Positions 16,026-25,406 of a stretch of 64,000 nucleotides of DNA are shown here, piece after piece; the first letter of the stretch is position 1, and each line of letters starts with the position of its first letter. The position numbers and the translations under genes are program-made. The notes under the pieces are model-generated. The model was not told where the DNA came from. It saw nothing but the letters and a program-made list of their open reading frames with translations, and made no database searches. Source of the DNA: Alphaproteobacteria bacterium (lineage in GTDB: Bacteria > Pseudomonadota > Alphaproteobacteria > Rhizobiales > CAJQND01); NCBI GenBank assembly GCA_024227565.1, contig JAAEUE010000291.1, positions 30,722 through 94,721 on the forward strand, given 5' to 3'.

Positions 16026-17930
16026 GTGTTAGTGTTGAAGCAGTTCGCTTTGGGCATGATGCTCGCCAGCATCCTGTTGCTTGCACAACCGGCACAAGCT
16101 GGGGCCTTTGAGCTGTTTGGCGTGAAGATATTTGGCGGAGGCGAGGAGACCGACGCAGACGTCATCGATCCCGTCCCATACTCTGCAGAACTGAGAGTTG
16201 AAAACGACATTCCCTCACTGTCGGAAAAGCTCGTGGACGGCTCTCTGCTTATCCGCAAACAGGACCAGCCCCCCTCCGGCACAATCGGCCTGATCTCCAG
16301 AGCCCGGGACGACGAAGCCAATCTGCTCGCGCTCCTGTTCGAGGAGGCTTACTACGGCGGCACGGTGTCCACCCTGATCGGCGGCAGAAGGCCCGATCAG
16401 ATCGGTGTTACAGAAACGCTCCGGCTGGTGGACGGCAAGGTTCCGGTTGCGATCGCAGTGAGCCCAGGACCGGAGTTTCGCTTTGGCGAGGTTCGCCTGC
16501 TTGGCGGGGACCCGGCACTGGCACAAGCCGCCGCAGCAGAAGGCGGTTTGGTGCCGGGAGACAAGGCCGCCTCACGAACGATTATTGAAGCCGAAGGTGC
16601 CGTTGTCAGAACCTGGCAACGCGCAGGCCACCCGTTCGTCAAAATCGCAAAGCGTGAAGTGATTGCCGATCATGCCACGCGCCAACTGGACGTCACGCTC
16701 CACATCGCCCCTGGTCCTCCCGCCCGCCTTGGAACAGCGCGGGTTGAAGGCACAGAGCGGATGTCGCCGGAATTCCTGCTGCGCCAGGCCGAGGTGCCCG
16801 CCGGCGCTCCCTACCATCCCAAGACCATGGAACGGATCCGCAAGAATCTGACGTCGTTGGACGCGCTCGGCAGCGTTTCGGTCAAGGTGGCCGAGACGCC
16901 GGGGCCCGACGGGCTCTACCCGGTGATCATCGAGGTTTCTGAGCGCAAGCGCAGAACAATCGGCGCCGGGGCCTTCTATTCCAGCATCGAGGGCCTGGCG
17001 CTGCAGACCTTCTGGCTGCACCGCAACTTGTTTGGAGAGGCTGAGAGCATCAGGGTGGATGCCAGCGTCGGCCAATTGTTCGAAGCCGAAGATCTGGATG
17101 AGTATGACGGCCTGTTTTCCGTGCTCTACAGCGTGCCAGGCTTCTTGCACCCCAGAAACCGGCTCGACGTGAAGGCAACCGCCCTGCAGGAAGACACCGA
17201 CCCCTTCCAGCGCCGCGGCGTGGTGCTGAACACCCAGATCACCCGGAAGATCGACGACTACACCACCGTGAGCGGCGGGGTGAGTTATGATTGGGCGCGC
17301 ATTGACGATGCCTTCGGGCGCAACTCCTACACGCTGTTCAGCCTGCCCACCAGTTTGAAGTATGACACCCGGAACAATGTGCTTGACCCCACAAGCGGCG
17401 TGTTTGCACAGCTCAGCGCGGAACCTTTGGTGGAGGTGGATTCGGAGGCTGTGTTCTTTGCCGGTGATGCCGAATTGCGCGGCTATTTCTCAGTTGATGA
17501 GGCATCGCGCTACGTGCTGGCCGCCAGAGCTGTTGTGGGAACCATAGCCGGAGCAAAGCTTGCCGAGATCCCTGCCCATAGACGCTTCTATGCCGGCGGC
17601 GGCGGGTCGGTCCGCGGCTACGACCACCTGGACATCGGGCCGCGGGTCGCAGGCTTCGGCGCCACCGGTGGCTTGTCCCGGGTGGAAGGCTCGCTCGAAG
17701 CCCGTCTGAAGATCACCGACACCATTGGCGTGGTGCCGTTCGTTGATGCCGGCCTGGTAACCGCCAGAACGCTGTTTGGCGGAACCGACGATTTTCAGAT
17801 TGGGGCTGGCTTGGGCCTCAGATATTACACCGCCGTCGGGCCGATCAGGCTCGATGTTGCCGTGCCCGTCAATCCACGCCCGGGTGATCCGGATTTCGCA
17901 TTCTACGCGGGAATAGGACAGGCGTTCTGA
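16026..17930 (+). CDS. tamA: Outer-membrane translocation/assembly protein TamA
   Basis: The protein has 634 residues: a signal peptide ending near AQPAQAGA, POTRA repeats over ~residues 60-290 and an Omp85-type 16-strand barrel in the C-terminal half with the conserved L6 motif VRGYDHLDIGP. It is the outer-membrane half of the Tam complex, which moves envelope material or assembles outer-membrane proteins. The start is uncertain among GTG 16026, GTG 16032 and TTG 16035; GAAAGG at 16021-16026 favours 16032. The TGA stop shares its A with the tamB ATG, so the two genes are translationally coupled. Confidence 0.93.
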   Translation: MLVLKQFALGMMLASILLLAQPAQAGAFELFGVKIFGGGEETDADVIDPVPYSAELRVENDIPSLSEKLVDGSLLIRKQDQPPSGTIGLISRARDDEANLLALLFEEAYYGGTVSTLIGGRRPDQIGVTETLRLVDGKVPVAIAVSPGPEFRFGEVRLLGGDPALAQAAAAEGGLVPGDKAASRTIIEAEGAVVRTWQRAGHPFVKIAKREVIADHATRQLDVTLHIAPGPPARLGTARVEGTERMSPEFLLRQAEVPAGAPYHPKTMERIRKNLTSLDALGSVSVKVAETPGPDGLYPVIIEVSERKRRTIGAGAFYSSIEGLALQTFWLHRNLFGEAESIRVDASVGQLFEAEDLDEYDGLFSVLYSVPGFLHPRNRLDVKATALQEDTDPFQRRGVVLNTQITRKIDDYTTVSGGVSYDWARIDDAFGRNSYTLFSLPTSLKYDTRNNVLDPTSGVFAQLSAEPLVEVDSEAVFFAGDAELRGYFSVDEASRYVLAARAVVGTIAGAKLAEIPAHRRFYAGGGGSVRGYDHLDIGPRVAGFGATGGLSRVEGSLEARLKITDTIGVVPFVDAGLVTARTLFGGTDDFQIGAGLGLRYYTAVGPIRLDVAVPVNPRPGDPDFAFYAGIGQAF

Positions 17931-20900
17931 TGCGCAACAAGCTGATAGCTCTGACTGTTCTGATCGCGGCCCTGTTCGCCATGGCCTCCCTGCCCTATGT
18001 GGCAGCCCAGAACCAGACCGCGAAGGGGCTGGTTGAGGGCATGCTGCAGGACATTCTCTCAAGCAAAGGCCGGCGCGTTCTGGTCGACGGCGTGGGGATC
18101 GCGCTGGACGGCGATGTCACGGCCAAGCGGGTCCAGGTGCAGGACGAAACCGGCACCTGGCTGGTGATGGAACAGTTTGCCCTCGACTGGCAGCCCTTGT
18201 CGCTTCTCACCGAAAGCCTGAAGATCAACAGCCTGAGCGTAGAGCGGCTGCACGTGCAGCGCCTGCCCGAAGCGATCAAGGCCGAAGAGACGGCTGACGC
18301 CGGAGCCCCGGACGAGCTGAAGAACCTGCAAGACGCCGAAATCCAAAAGATCTCGGTTGCCAAATTGGAGCTTTCTGAGAAGGTCGCCGGCGAGATCTTC
18401 ATCTTCAGCGTGGATGGATCAGGACGCGTGAAGCAAACGCCTGCCGAGGTCTCCTTCCAACTGGCCGCACAACGGACAAATGGCGGTGACAGCCGCTTGA
18501 CCGCGAACATGCTGCTCGACCCGCTCACCCGCGTGCTGAAGGTCGACCTTCAGCTCAAGGAAGGCCGCGATGGGCTGGTGGTCAATCTGCTGGATATCGC
18601 CAACCAGCCCGCCGTGGATCTGGACGTTTCAGCCCAGGGCTCCATCGACAATTGGGCCGGAAAATTCGGACTGAAGCTTAACAGCACCATCGTGGCGCAA
18701 GGAACGGCAAAGGTTGACACCACCGACGCCGGCAAACAGCTGACCCTGGATGCTGAGGGCGAGATCGGACGCCTGGTCTCCGACCGCTTTGCCGGCTGGC
18801 TTGGAGGGTCAACACAGCTTGTTGGCTCAGTGTTGTTTGAAAAGGACAAGTCGCGGGCGCAGGTCCAGCGCATCCGTATTGGCAACACCAACGTGCAATT
18901 GCGCGCTTCCGGACCTATCGATTGGTCCGGTGAAACCAGCGATCTGGCCGTTGGGTTCCGCTCAACCGCGCAGCATCCCCTGTTGATTGCCGAACAGGCC
19001 GCAAGCTTCGGCAAGATGGAGGTCAGCGGCCTCAACGGCGATCTCAACGTGACCGGATCGATCAGCGATCCCACGTGGCAGTTCAAGGGAACCGCCAGCG
19101 CAATGACCTCAGAGCCGGCCGTCTTGAACCGGATCAAGCTCGACCTGCGCGGTCAAGGCGTTGATCTGGAAAAGGCCGGCACCGGCGTCAACGGCAGCCT
19201 TTCTGCAGATGTGACCAGAGGCAATTCCAATCTCATGCCGGCTGCCCTGCTGGGCCCGCTCCGCGCCAAACTTGCCGCGCGGACCGATCAGCAGGGCCAG
19301 ATCGTCATCAGCGACACCAATGTTTCAGCAGGGGTGGTGAACTTTGCGCTGAACGGCAACCTGAAGCCCTCCGCGTCCTCCTTCGCCCTGGCCTTCAGGG
19401 CTTCTGCGAGCTCGCCTGTAACCGGCTATGCGCTTCTGGACGGGTTGTTGGCGGGCGATGCCAGACTGTCCGGCCGGTTCGCCGGCAATGGTGAGGCGCA
19501 GTTCAGCCTATCCGACTGGCAGATAGACAGCAGCGCGCTGTCTTTGACGTTGAACGGCAAGGTGGATGAAACTGTCGATCTGACAGTGGCCGGGCGCCTT
19601 AGCGACCTGAGCCAGTTGCACCCGGAAGCCGGCGGCGGCGCCGAGCTTAAGGCAACCCTGAGCGGCGACCGTGCCGCGCCGCTGCTTAACCTGGTTGCAT
19701 CTGGCGAAAGCATCACCCTGACCGGCGCAGCCCTGACAGACGCTGCATTGAGCGCCAACATGAAATTGAGCGAGAGTGCGCCCAGCGGTCAGTTGGACTT
19801 CTCCGCTAAACTGCAAGGTCAGCCCGTGACCGCCCGCGCGCTCCTGGCGACCACACCTGAAGGCACACGGCAGCTGCGGGAGTTTTCCATGGTTTCCGGA
19901 TCAGCGCGGCTGAACGGAAGTCTCAATCTCCCCGTTTTGGGTGGCCCCTCAGGCACATTCAAGCTGACTGCTCCTGACCTCAGCGACATCGGACCGCTTT
20001 TGCTGACGCGTTTGCGCGGCAGCCTGAACTCCGACATCACGTTGGCGGATACCGGCGGCGAGACGACCCTAAAGGCGATCTTCAAAGGCGCTGACATTGC
20101 CAGCGAAGAGTTTACGGCAGCAACGATGGCAGGCGATATGCGCATCGAAGATGCGCTGGGCAGTCCCCGCATTGAGGGCCAAGCCAAACTGCGCAGGGTA
20201 CGGGCGGCAGATCTGTTCTTTGATGCAATCACCGCAACAGCCACAAGCAAGGGCGAGCGTGCTTACGCGCTCAACGTGGATGTTAAGGGCCGCGATCTAT
20301 CTGGCCGCGCCTTGGCTGATGTGGAGATTGCCGGGGACCAGACCGTCATCAGGATATCCAGGCTCAAGGGCAGCGCCCAACGGGCCCCGTTCGCGCTGGC
20401 AAATCCATTCACAATTACGCGCAACGAGAGCGGCAGCGTCAGCGTGCAAAAGGCCGCTGTGCGAATTGGCAAGGGGCGCATCAAGATTGATGGCCAGATC
20501 CTGCCTGAGCTGGAGGCAACAGTTGCGTTGAACGCTTTGCCTCTATCGCCCTTCAGGCAGTTGGCCGGCATACCGGGCTTGTCCGGCACGCTGACGGGCA
20601 ATGCGGCCATGACAGGCGAGATCGGCGATCCTACGGGCCGGTTTGAGTTGACCGGCAGAAACCTGAGCGCAGACCAGCTGCGCGCGCAAGGCCTGCGCGC
20701 TTTGCAGCTGGCCCTCAAGGGACGGATGGAAAACCGCCAGATCGCCCTGCGGGGAACGGCAACCAGCGGCCGGGATCTGTCAGTTTCGATCCAGGGCCAG
20801 ATTGACCGGTCGCGCGCGGTCACCCGGCTTGATGTGCGCGCAAGCGGCAAGGCGAACGCCAGAATGTTTGCCGACACTCTTGCAGACGCAGGCGCGCGCA

Positions 20901-22111
20901 TCAGCGGCGGCGTAGGGTTTGACGTGCGGGTGCGCGGCACAGAAGATCAGCCGAACGTTCAAGGCACCTTGACCTTGAGCAACGCCACGGTTGGCGACGT
21001 GGATGGCAGGTTCATCGTCACGCGCGCAAACGGGCGGTTCGTGATTTCCCAGGACCGTGTCCAGATTGTTTCGTTCCGTGGGCGCACGGGAAAATCGGGC
21101 AGCGTGTCAGCCTCCGGCACCGTGGGCCTGGACGGGCCGCGCCAGGCCAGCATAAGGGTGCAAGTCCAAAATGGCGTCTATGCAGACGGCACATTGGTAT
21201 CCGCCCGTTATGATGCAAACCTTCAGCTTGTGGGGCCGTTGGATGGGTCGCCGCTGTTGCAGGGCGACATCATTCTGAAAAAGACCAAGGTCACGTTGAG
21301 CGAAATCCCGCCCTCGGCCCTGAAGCCGCTTGAGGTGCGCCACAGGCGTGCGCCGCCCAAGGTGCTGCAACAGCTCAGGCAGTTCAAATCCCGCAGCGGT
21401 GGGGGTGGTTCTGACCTTCGGGTGAACCTTCGCATCGTCGCCAAAGAGTCCATTTCCGTCAGCGGCCGCGGGGTCACCGCCTTGCTGGGCGGAGGGTTGA
21501 ACCTGACCGGCACACCCTCGGCCCTCATTGCCAATGGTTCATTCCGCCTGCGCCGTGGCACCCTGAAGCTTCTGGGCCAGCGCCTTGAGTTCGAGCGCGG
21601 CCGGCTCGATTTTGATCGTGATCTCGACCCCAGGCTGAACCTGGTCGCGGTGTCGCGAACCTCCGATTCAACCATTCGGCTGATTATCGCGGGCCGGGCC
21701 AGTGCGCCGAAGATCTCGGTCACCTCATCACCTGAATTGCCTGAAGAAGAAGCCCTTGCACGCTTGGTCTTCAACCGCGATCTGCTTCAGCTCTCGCCCT
21801 TGCAAATTGCTCAGTTGGCCGCCTCAATTGCCGTGTTGAGCGGCGGCAGCGACAGCAGCCTGCTTGGAGACTTGCAAGACACACTGGGGGTCGATTGGCT
21901 TGAGGTTACAGAGACCGCGTCCGGCGAGACCGCAGTGGGGGCCGGCAAGCAAATCAACGAGCGACTGTCGATCGGGGTTGAGCAGACCACAAAGACCAAC
22001 ACCAGCCGGGTCATCATCGACTTAGGAATCGGCAAGAACTTCAAACTGCGCGGAGCCGCCGGGTCCGACGGCTCCTCGCGGGCCGGTGTGTTCTTTGAGA
22101 AGGACTACTAG
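17930..22111 (+). CDS. tamB: Inner-membrane-anchored TamB
   Basis: This 1393-residue protein has one N-terminal membrane anchor (LIALTVLIAALFAMASLPYV), a very long beta-rich body (AsmA/DUF490-type hydrophobic groove) and the conserved C-terminal TamB domain (LPEEEALARLVFNRDL ... VEQTTKTNTSRVIIDLGIGK, ending in FFEKDY). It bridges the periplasm to TamA and, like its AsmA-like relatives, probably carries phospholipids or client proteins. The order tamA-tamB with a one-base overlap is standard. The 3' end overlaps the convergent Gfa-like gene by a few bases. Confidence 0.95.
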   Translation: MRNKLIALTVLIAALFAMASLPYVAAQNQTAKGLVEGMLQDILSSKGRRVLVDGVGIALDGDVTAKRVQVQDETGTWLVMEQFALDWQPLSLLTESLKINSLSVERLHVQRLPEAIKAEETADAGAPDELKNLQDAEIQKISVAKLELSEKVAGEIFIFSVDGSGRVKQTPAEVSFQLAAQRTNGGDSRLTANMLLDPLTRVLKVDLQLKEGRDGLVVNLLDIANQPAVDLDVSAQGSIDNWAGKFGLKLNSTIVAQGTAKVDTTDAGKQLTLDAEGEIGRLVSDRFAGWLGGSTQLVGSVLFEKDKSRAQVQRIRIGNTNVQLRASGPIDWSGETSDLAVGFRSTAQHPLLIAEQAASFGKMEVSGLNGDLNVTGSISDPTWQFKGTASAMTSEPAVLNRIKLDLRGQGVDLEKAGTGVNGSLSADVTRGNSNLMPAALLGPLRAKLAARTDQQGQIVISDTNVSAGVVNFALNGNLKPSASSFALAFRASASSPVTGYALLDGLLAGDARLSGRFAGNGEAQFSLSDWQIDSSALSLTLNGKVDETVDLTVAGRLSDLSQLHPEAGGGAELKATLSGDRAAPLLNLVASGESITLTGAALTDAALSANMKLSESAPSGQLDFSAKLQGQPVTARALLATTPEGTRQLREFSMVSGSARLNGSLNLPVLGGPSGTFKLTAPDLSDIGPLLLTRLRGSLNSDITLADTGGETTLKAIFKGADIASEEFTAATMAGDMRIEDALGSPRIEGQAKLRRVRAADLFFDAITATATSKGERAYALNVDVKGRDLSGRALADVEIAGDQTVIRISRLKGSAQRAPFALANPFTITRNESGSVSVQKAAVRIGKGRIKIDGQILPELEATVALNALPLSPFRQLAGIPGLSGTLTGNAAMTGEIGDPTGRFELTGRNLSADQLRAQGLRALQLALKGRMENRQIALRGTATSGRDLSVSIQGQIDRSRAVTRLDVRASGKANARMFADTLADAGARISGGVGFDVRVRGTEDQPNVQGTLTLSNATVGDVDGRFIVTRANGRFVISQDRVQIVSFRGRTGKSGSVSASGTVGLDGPRQASIRVQVQNGVYADGTLVSARYDANLQLVGPLDGSPLLQGDIILKKTKVTLSEIPPSALKPLEVRHRRAPPKVLQQLRQFKSRSGGGGSDLRVNLRIVAKESISVSGRGVTALLGGGLNLTGTPSALIANGSFRLRRGTLKLLGQRLEFERGRLDFDRDLDPRLNLVAVSRTSDSTIRLIIAGRASAPKISVTSSPELPEEEALARLVFNRDLLQLSPLQIAQLAASIAVLSGGSDSSLLGDLQDTLGVDWLEVTETASGETAVGAGKQINERLSIGVEQTTKTNTSRVIIDLGIGKNFKLRGAAGSDGSSRAGVFFEKDY

Positions 22112-22518
22112 CCCGGGTTCTTCGGTGCCTTCTGGATGTCGTCATCCAACACGCCCCAAGACTGCGCTGAATCGCACCAGATCTGAACGCCTGGCTTGAC
22201 CCATGAGTTGTCTTTCATGGTGCCGGCCTTGATTGCCGCCATGCCGCCGAAGGCATCAAGAACGGTTGAAAGCGGCGAGCCGCATTTGTTGCAGAAGTTC
22301 CGCGTCACGTTCTGTCCGGAGTCGCCTTTGACCACATATTGAGACAGCGATGATCCGGACATTTCAACCTTGTCGCCCGGAACGAGAACGTTCACCGAAA
22401 ACGCGGTGCCGGTTTGCTTCTGGCAATCAGGGCAATGGCATACGGCAATCATCGCAGGTTCGGCATCGGCCGAATAAGTAACCTCTCCGCATAGGCAGCT
22501 TCCGGAAATATCATTCAT
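22108..22518 (-). CDS. Gfa / CENP-V-type zinc protein (second copy)
   Basis: The 136-residue protein has C8-x-C10 (GSCLCGEVTY), C27-H-C29-x-x-C32 (VCHCPDCQKQTG) and a third CxxC (NFCNKCGSPL), the complete ligand set of the family. The start is ATG 22518, with AAGGAGG 8 bases upstream; a longer in-frame start at 22563 has no such site. It follows the nitrilase gene by 48 bp on the same strand and may be the last gene of that operon. The catalytic role is unproven. Confidence 0.85.
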   Translation of the reverse strand: MNDISGSCLCGEVTYSADAEPAMIAVCHCPDCQKQTGTAFSVNVLVPGDKVEMSGSSLSQYVVKGDSGQNVTRNFCNKCGSPLSTVLDAFGGMAAIKAGTMKDNSWVKPGVQIWCDSAQSWGVLDDDIQKAPKNPG

Positions 22519-22566
22519 CGTTCTTTCCTCCTTGGGTTTTTGGTTTTGGACGTCCTCGCCCACTGT

Positions 22567-23490
22567 TCATTCGATCCCCGGCCCATCAACACGCTCCCGG
22601 TTAACGTTGAGGCGCAGCACATCGTTTCGGCTGTAGTGCCCCGCCGGGTCCAGCTTGAGATGTTCAGCCAGCACCGTCTCCTTGGCGATGTCAGCGTAAA
22701 GGATGCACTCCTCATCAATCACCGGGCCGGCAATGATCTTTCCGCCCGGTTCCACAATCATCGAGCCGCCATTGTTGATGACGTCTCGGCCCTCAACGAT
22801 CTGCGCCCTGAGGGCAAAGCTTTTTGGAATGTCTCCGGTGCGCAGAATGCCGGAAGCGGAGATCACATACACCCTGCCCTCCATGGCGATGAACTGCGAG
22901 ATGTTTTCGGTCACGTCCAAGTCGCCAGGCCAGGTGGCGATGTGCACGTCCTCGCCCTGCGCATAAAGAGCATGCCGTGCAAGCGGCAGCCAGTTTTCAT
23001 AACAGTTGAGAGCGCCAAGCCGGAACTCACTCCAGGCGTGCACTTCCAGGCCATGACCATCCCCGTCGCTCCAGATCAGGCGCTCTTGAAATGTTGGCTT
23101 GAGTTTGCGGTGAACGCCCACAACACCGTTGTCGGGATGAATGGCCGCCAGAGAGGCATAGACCGAACCACCCGAACGGGTCTTTTCAAGGAACCCCATA
23201 TAGGCGAACACGCCCAGCTCATGGGCCGTCTTTGCAATCTCCGTGATCTCGGGGCCCGATGCATCAACGGCGCTCTGCAGATAGGCGACGTGACCAATCT
23301 TCAAAAGCTCGTCATTGGTGACAACAGAGGGAACGCGCAGCCAGGAGGGGTAGCCGGATATGAAGACCTCGGGAAAGACAATCAGCTCGGCCCCCTCGCC
23401 TGCAGCCTTGCGCAACAGTCCCAAGGCCTTGTCGGTTGTGGCCCGCGCATCGAGGAACACCGGCGCGGCCTGAATGGCGGCAACTTTCAT
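22567..23490 (-). CDS. Nitrilase (carbon-nitrogen hydrolase)
   Basis: The 307-residue protein has the Glu-Lys-Cys triad of the superfamily: E41 (IVFPEVFISGYPSW), K129 (VHRKLKPTFQERLIW) and C163 (GALNCYENWLPLAR). The FPEVFISGYP and LNCYENW signatures are those of true nitrilases (nitrile to acid plus ammonia) rather than amidases. The ATG at 23490 overlaps the GST stop (ATGA). It is encoded with a YfcG-like GST and a CoA-transferase, which could activate the acid product. The substrate is unknown. Confidence 0.9.
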   Translation of the reverse strand: MKVAAIQAAPVFLDARATTDKALGLLRKAAGEGAELIVFPEVFISGYPSWLRVPSVVTNDELLKIGHVAYLQSAVDASGPEITEIAKTAHELGVFAYMGFLEKTRSGGSVYASLAAIHPDNGVVGVHRKLKPTFQERLIWSDGDGHGLEVHAWSEFRLGALNCYENWLPLARHALYAQGEDVHIATWPGDLDVTENISQFIAMEGRVYVISASGILRTGDIPKSFALRAQIVEGRDVINNGGSMIVEPGGKIIAGPVIDEECILYADIAKETVLAEHLKLDPAGHYSRNDVLRLNVNRERVDGPGIE

Positions 23491-24173
23491 GCGCCCATAT
23501 GCTCCGCGGTTTGATTGAACAGACCGGGCGCGTTGTGAGCGTTTGCCGTTTTGGTGAACTGGGCGTCTTTGTGAAGATCTATCGCCCGCCGCACGGCAGG
23601 CCGGGACTTGATGGTTGAGCGCCAACGGGCCACCGCCGGGAACGTGGCCAGATCAACGCCCAAGTTCCTGGCAATGAACACCCAGGGAAATGTCATCATG
23701 TCAGCGATGGAATAGTCTCCCAAAATGTAGGGCTGATCTGAAAGCCGGCTCTCCAAGACCTTGATACAGCGCTCATATTCTCCGCGATATCTGTTTTGAG
23801 CATACTCCATATGCTGCGGGGCGTAGTTCACAAAGTGGCTAACTTGCCCGGCCATGGGCCCAAGGTTTGCAGCCTGCCAGAACAACCATTCATCCAGCTC
23901 CTTGGCCGGCAAGCTGGCAGCACCGCCGAACCGGCCGGTCTTCAAATGGAGATGGCGCAAAATTGCACCGCTCTCAAACACCGTCAGGCCGCCTGCCCCA
24001 TGATCCACAATGGCGGGGATCTTGGCGTTGGGATTGATAGCCAGAAACTCCGGTGCGAACTGATCTCCACCTGGCAGATCCATCAGATGAACACTGTAGT
24101 CCACCCCGCACTCCTCCAGCATGATGGCCACCTTCCAGCCATTGGGAGTTGGGGCGAAATAGAAATCGATCAT
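23487..24173 (-). CDS. Glutathione S-transferase, YfcG/Ure2p-like
   Basis: The 228-residue protein has an N-terminal thioredoxin-like domain that opens IDFYFAPTPNGWKVAIMLEE and contains NPNAKIPAIVDHG and VFESGAILRHL, then an all-helical C-terminal domain. The TPNGWKV motif marks the YfcG/Ure2p type, which usually acts as a disulfide-bond oxidoreductase on glutathione. The start is ATG 24173, 4 bp after the CoA-transferase stop. Its place between nitrilase and CoA-transferase genes suggests a glutathione-linked step in the same pathway, which is inference. Confidence 0.88.
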   Translation of the reverse strand: MIDFYFAPTPNGWKVAIMLEECGVDYSVHLMDLPGGDQFAPEFLAINPNAKIPAIVDHGAGGLTVFESGAILRHLHLKTGRFGGAASLPAKELDEWLFWQAANLGPMAGQVSHFVNYAPQHMEYAQNRYRGEYERCIKVLESRLSDQPYILGDYSIADMMTFPWVFIARNLGVDLATFPAVARWRSTIKSRPAVRRAIDLHKDAQFTKTANAHNAPGLFNQTAEHMGA

Positions 24174-24177
24174 GGGG

Positions 24178-25329
24178 CTAGCCTGCGAGCTCAACAACGG
24201 CGGGGGCGCCCAAGATCTCGTCGGTATGCTCGCCCAGCGCCGGTGCCGGGGTCACCTTGCCCGTGGGCGTGCCGTGGAACACCGCGGGGTTTCTGGCCTG
24301 GCGCAAGCGTCCGGCCACGGGGTGTTCATATTCAATGACAGCTTGGTTAGCGGCCACCTGAGGATGGACCCGCATCTCGCTGCGCGTCAGAACAGGGGCG
24401 CACGGCACGCCCTCCTGCTCCAGGCGCTCAAGCAATTCGTCTCGCTTCATTTCAGAAACGATCGCCTGGGTGAGCGCCAGCCGTGCATCCCGGTTCATCT
24501 CTCTCAGTTCGGCATTCAAGAACCGGCGATCCTCCAGAATGTCCGGCCGGTCCGTCGCCTTTGCCAGGCCTTCCCAATGCTTGTCCTGCATCACAGAGAT
24601 GGTGGCGTAGCCATCGGACACCTCGTAAATCAGGTCGATGAAAGATTGCGATTCCTCCCGCTCCAGCTCATCGCCAACAAAGGTGTGGCCGTTCATGTCT
24701 GAGCCCCACAGGAAGGACACCACCGTGTCCAGCATCGACAGTTGCACCTCTTGCCCCTCCCCGGTTCGCTCACGGGAAAACAGGGCGGCGGTGATCGCCT
24801 GGCTGGCTTGAACAGCTGTGAGTTTGTCGGGCACGATGGTGCGGATGAGGCGCGGGCGCTCCTCATCAGAACCCGCTTGCACGGTGGTGAGCGAGGAGAC
24901 CGCCTGGACGAGCGGGTCATACACCGGCTTGCCCACCAATGGCCCGTCAAATCCAAACCCGGCGATCGACATGTAGATCAGACGCGGGTTCAGCGCCCTC
25001 AAAACCTCGGGCCCCAGGCCAAGCCGCTTGGCGACGCCGGGGCGGAAATTTTGAACAAACACATCCGCATCGCGGCAGAGCTGCTTAACCGCCCCCAAGC
25101 CCTCAGGGCTCTTCAGATCCACAACAACAGATTTCTTGTTCCTGTTGTTGTTGAGGTAGATCGCCGAATAGCCGGCACGCCGCGTGGCGAGCTGGCGCGT
25201 GAAGTCACCATCCTCGCGCTCGATCTTGATGACCTCTGCGCCTTGGTCGGCGAGCATCATTGTCGCCATGGGGCCGGAGACGACTGTGGAGAGATCGATT
25301 ATGCGCACACCGCTCAGTGGACCTGACAT
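24178..25329 (-). CDS. CaiB/BaiF family III CoA-transferase
   Basis: The 383-residue protein has the family pattern: GVRIIDLSTVVSGPMATMMLADQGAEVIKIE, NRNKKSVVVDLKSPEG, VQNFRPGVAKRLGLG, YMSIAGFG. These enzymes move CoA between carboxylic acids through an aspartyl intermediate. It is the first enzyme gene of the CoA-transferase - GST - nitrilase - Gfa run and lies downstream of a LysR gene on the same strand. Two further members occur in the window. Confidence 0.92.
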   Translation of the reverse strand: MSGPLSGVRIIDLSTVVSGPMATMMLADQGAEVIKIEREDGDFTRQLATRRAGYSAIYLNNNRNKKSVVVDLKSPEGLGAVKQLCRDADVFVQNFRPGVAKRLGLGPEVLRALNPRLIYMSIAGFGFDGPLVGKPVYDPLVQAVSSLTTVQAGSDEERPRLIRTIVPDKLTAVQASQAITAALFSRERTGEGQEVQLSMLDTVVSFLWGSDMNGHTFVGDELEREESQSFIDLIYEVSDGYATISVMQDKHWEGLAKATDRPDILEDRRFLNAELREMNRDARLALTQAIVSEMKRDELLERLEQEGVPCAPVLTRSEMRVHPQVAANQAVIEYEHPVAGRLRQARNPAVFHGTPTGKVTPAPALGEHTDEILGAPAVVELAG

Positions 25330-25406
25330 GATAGGGCTCCTTTTGACCGGACCCTAGCGCGGCGGCAGTCTCTCAAACATTGAATATTAATCAACGTTTG
25401 TTGAAT

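Noticed and set aside
22540..23514. Long plus-strand frame opposite the nitrilase.
   Set aside because: The minus-strand nitrilase has all catalytic residues; the plus-strand frame has none.
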